Shown here one piece after another: positions 5,489-7,492 of a DNA stretch of 7,492 bases. The notes below the pieces were generated by a model, which made no database searches, was not told where the DNA came from, and saw only the letters and a program-made list of their open reading frames with translations. Each line of letters opens with the position of its first letter. The first letter of the stretch is position 1. Source of the stretch: a bacterium (GTDB lineage Bacteria; Desulfobacterota; Binatia; UBA12015); the NCBI GenBank assembly GCA_018970825.1, contig JAGWVP010000147.1, forward strand, positions 1-7,492, in the 5' to 3' direction. The translations under genes and the position numbers were made by a program.

Positions 5489-7492
5489 GTGATCGATCTC
5501 GACGTCCTGAACCCGCCGCAGCGCGAAGCCGTCACGCACACCGGCAGCCCGCTTCTCGTGCTCGCCGGCGCGGGCAGCGGCAAGACCCGCGTGCTCACCT
5601 ACCGGATCGCCCACCTGGTCCTCCACCTCGGCGTGCGTCCCGCGGAAATCCTCGCGGTCACCTTCACGAACAAGGCCGCGCGCGAGATGCGCGAGCGTCT
5701 CGAGGGCCTGCTGGGCGCGCGCGCGCACGAACTCACCGTCGGGACCTTCCACGCGGTGTGCGCCCGCTGGCTCCGTCGCGAGGCACCGCGCATCGGCCTT
5801 CCTTCGTCGTTCGCGATCTACGACGACTCCGACTCGCTCTCGCTGTGCAAGCGGGCGCTCGCCGACCTCGACGTGAGCGAGGAGGCGGTGCCGCCGCAGG
5901 CCCTGCGCGCCTTTCTCGACCGTCGCAAGAACGCGGCCGACGCCCTCGACGCGGGATCCGACCCGCGCAACGACCCGATGGTACGCGCGGCCCTGCGATA
6001 CGAGGAACTGCTCGCCCGCGCGGGCGCGACCGACTTCGGCGGCCTGATCCTCGGCATGGTCCGCGTCCTCTCGTCCGACGACGAGGTCCGGGACCGGTAC
6101 CGTGCACGCTACCGGCACGTGCTCGTCGACGAGTACCAGGACATCAACCGCGCACAGTACGTCCTGCTGCAGCGCCTCGCCGCGCGGTCGCCGAACCTTG
6201 CCGTCGTCGGGGACGACGACCAGTCGATCTACGGCTTCCGCGGCGCCACCGTGAAGGCGATCCTCGACTTCGAGCGCGACCATCCCGAGGCGCGCGTGGT
6301 CAGGCTCGAGCAGAACTACCGCTCCACCGGGAACATCCTCGGCGCCGCGGGCGCGGTCATCCAGCGCAACGCCGGTCGCCACGGCAAACGCCTCTGGACC
6401 GACCGCGGCGAGGGCGAGAAGGTCGTGGTGGCGACCCTGCCGGACGACCGCTCCGAGGCGCACTACGTCGGGGGCGAGGTGACGGCCGCGCTCGCGCGCG
6501 GGCGCGACCTCTCCGAGATCGCGATCTGCTACCGGACGAACGCCCAGTCGCGCGTGCTCGAGGAGGAACTGGTCCGGCGCGGTTACGCCTACGTGCTGGT
6601 CGGCGGCACCCGGTTCTACGACCGCAAGGAGGTGAAGGACGCGCTCGCCTACCTGCGGGTGATGGTGAACCCGTCGGACGACGTGAGCCTCGTGCGCATC
6701 GTCAACGTCCCGACGCGCGGGATCGGCGCGACGACCGTCGCCGCGCTCGCCGCAGCGGCTCGCGAGCGGGGGGGCCCGATCTCGTCGGTGCTCGACGCGA
6801 TCGTCGCCGGCGAGAGCGTCCCCGGCGTCGCCTCCGCGAGTCGCGGCCGCGTCCAGGCCTTCTGGGAGACGATCGGCCGGCTGCGCTCGGGTCTCGGTGC
6901 CTGCTCGCTCGAGGAGACGGTCGACCGGATGCTCCAGGAGAGCGGTCTCGTCGCGCGGCTCCGGGCCGAGGGCACCGAGGAGGCGGAGACGCGCGCCGAC
7001 AACCTCGACGAGCTCGTCTCGGCCGCGCGCGAGCTCGACTCGCTCGAGGGTGCGCCGGTCGGCGGCCTCGCGGTCGAAGCCTTCCTCGAGCGCGCAGCGC
7101 TGGTCTCCGACCTCGACGCCTCCGACGGGCGCCGCTCGGCCGTGACGATGCTCACTCTCCACAACTCGAAAGGCCTCGAATTCCCGGTCGTGGTCCTGAC
7201 GGGGATGGAAGAGGGGCTCTTCCCGCACAAGCGGGCGATCGACGACGGCGACGTCGAGGAGGAGCGCCGGCTCTGCTACGTCGGCATGACGCGCGCGCGG
7301 GAGCGCCTCGTGCTCACGCGGGCTCGGCACCGCGTGCTCTTCGGCGTCTCGCAGCAGAACCCGCCGTCGCGATTCCTGCGCGAGATCGACGCGGACTTCG
7401 TCGAGATGCTCGGCGGCGCCTTGTCCGGCGACCGCGGATGGTCCGGCGGCGGGCGCACGGCCGCGGGAGGAGTGCGCGAGTCCTTCCCGTGG
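5489..7492 (+). CDS. uvrD: UvrD/PcrA-type superfamily 1 DNA helicase, 3'-partial
   Basis: The first 668 codons of a 3'-5' DNA helicase with no stop before the window end; UvrD and PcrA are usually about 700-750 residues. The family unwinds DNA with ATP in nucleotide excision and mismatch repair and removes RecA or stalled polymerases. SF1A motifs appear in order: Q-motif around NPPQREAV (8-15), Walker A AGAGSGKT (26-33), Ia TFTNKAAREM (58-67), GTFHAVC (85-91), Walker B VDEYQD (213-218), III GDDDQSIYGFRGA (241-253), IV QNYRS (275-279), V TLHNSKGLEF (556-565) and VI YVGMTRARERL (597-607). After motif VI, NPPSRFLREI is typical of PcrA/UvrD, and the glycine-rich tail at the edge looks like the linker before the C-terminal Tudor-like domain, which is not in view. 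No frameshift is seen. The GTG at 5489 has no Shine-Dalgarno sequence but places the Q-motif at the normal distance. PcrA and UvrD cannot be told apart here; Rep is less likely from the NPPSRF segment. Confidence 0.95.
   Translation, partial: MIDLDVLNPPQREAVTHTGSPLLVLAGAGSGKTRVLTYRIAHLVLHLGVRPAEILAVTFTNKAAREMRERLEGLLGARAHELTVGTFHAVCARWLRREAPRIGLPSSFAIYDDSDSLSLCKRALADLDVSEEAVPPQALRAFLDRRKNAADALDAGSDPRNDPMVRAALRYEELLARAGATDFGGLILGMVRVLSSDDEVRDRYRARYRHVLVDEYQDINRAQYVLLQRLAARSPNLAVVGDDDQSIYGFRGATVKAILDFERDHPEARVVRLEQNYRSTGNILGAAGAVIQRNAGRHGKRLWTDRGEGEKVVVATLPDDRSEAHYVGGEVTAALARGRDLSEIAICYRTNAQSRVLEEELVRRGYAYVLVGGTRFYDRKEVKDALAYLRVMVNPSDDVSLVRIVNVPTRGIGATTVAALAAAARERGGPISSVLDAIVAGESVPGVASASRGRVQAFWETIGRLRSGLGACSLEETVDRMLQESGLVARLRAEGTEEAETRADNLDELVSAARELDSLEGAPVGGLAVEAFLERAALVSDLDASDGRRSAVTMLTLHNSKGLEFPVVVLTGMEEGLFPHKRAIDDGDVEEERRLCYVGMTRARERLVLTRARHRVLFGVSQQNPPSRFLREIDADFVEMLGGALSGDRGWSGGGRTAAGGVRESFPW

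Noticed and set aside
5435..7330. Upstream extension of the rlmE frame to 848 codons, antisense to the helicase
   Set aside because: The extension has no family motifs and is exactly opposite the helicase coding sequence. The RlmE homology starts near GTG 5434, matching the normal family length, so this is not a real fusion.
1..7492. Mobile element, CRISPR array, tRNA or defence system
   Set aside because: I found no spaced direct repeats, terminal inverted repeats, transposase or integrase motifs, tRNA-like folds or defence-gene domains. The helicase has the full housekeeping UvrD/PcrA pattern and not a defence-type fusion in the part visible.

Overview
The window is very GC-rich, with G or C at nearly all third codon positions, and looks like ordinary chromosome from a high-GC Gram-negative bacterium. 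A deltaproteobacterial, myxobacterial or similar lineage is my best guess. It rests on codon bias, frequent GTG starts, the DLGCWPGAW variant of the RlmE SAM motif and the type of secreted metallopeptidase present, so it is an inference and not a placement. I see no tRNA, rRNA, CRISPR array, insertion sequence, phage gene or attachment site.

Layout. (1) Positions 3-821 (+): the 3' part of a gene for a probably exported, NlpC/P60-like cysteine hydrolase; the frame is open to the left edge. (2) Positions 884-2599 (+): a complete FAD-dependent aromatic-ring-type monooxygenase. The 62-bp gap before it holds a possible 15-codon mini-ORF and a hairpin covering the monooxygenase ribosome-binding site. 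(3) Positions 2596-4653 (-): a secreted HEVGH metallopeptidase of an uncharacterised family, convergent with the monooxygenase and sharing a CTAG at the stop codons. (4) Positions 4784-5434 (-): RlmE, the 23S rRNA 2'-O-methyltransferase, 130 bp upstream of the peptidase on the same strand. (5) Positions 5489 to the right edge (+): a UvrD/PcrA-type DNA helicase, divergent from rlmE across a 54-bp promoter region and cut off by the window end before its C-terminal domain.

The genes do not form an obvious pathway. RlmE (ribosome maturation) and the helicase (DNA repair) are housekeeping functions. The two probably exported proteins and the monooxygenase are accessory. Two transcription units are likely: the hydrolase with the monooxygenase rightward, and rlmE possibly with the peptidase leftward; the helicase begins a third.

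I found no convincing new multi-gene system. The best leads are the uncharacterised peptidase family, the possible coupling device ahead of the monooxygenase, the sub-minimal convergent junction, and a likely near-leaderless helicase start. Very long open frames opposite or across these genes are GC-driven shadows and are rejected.
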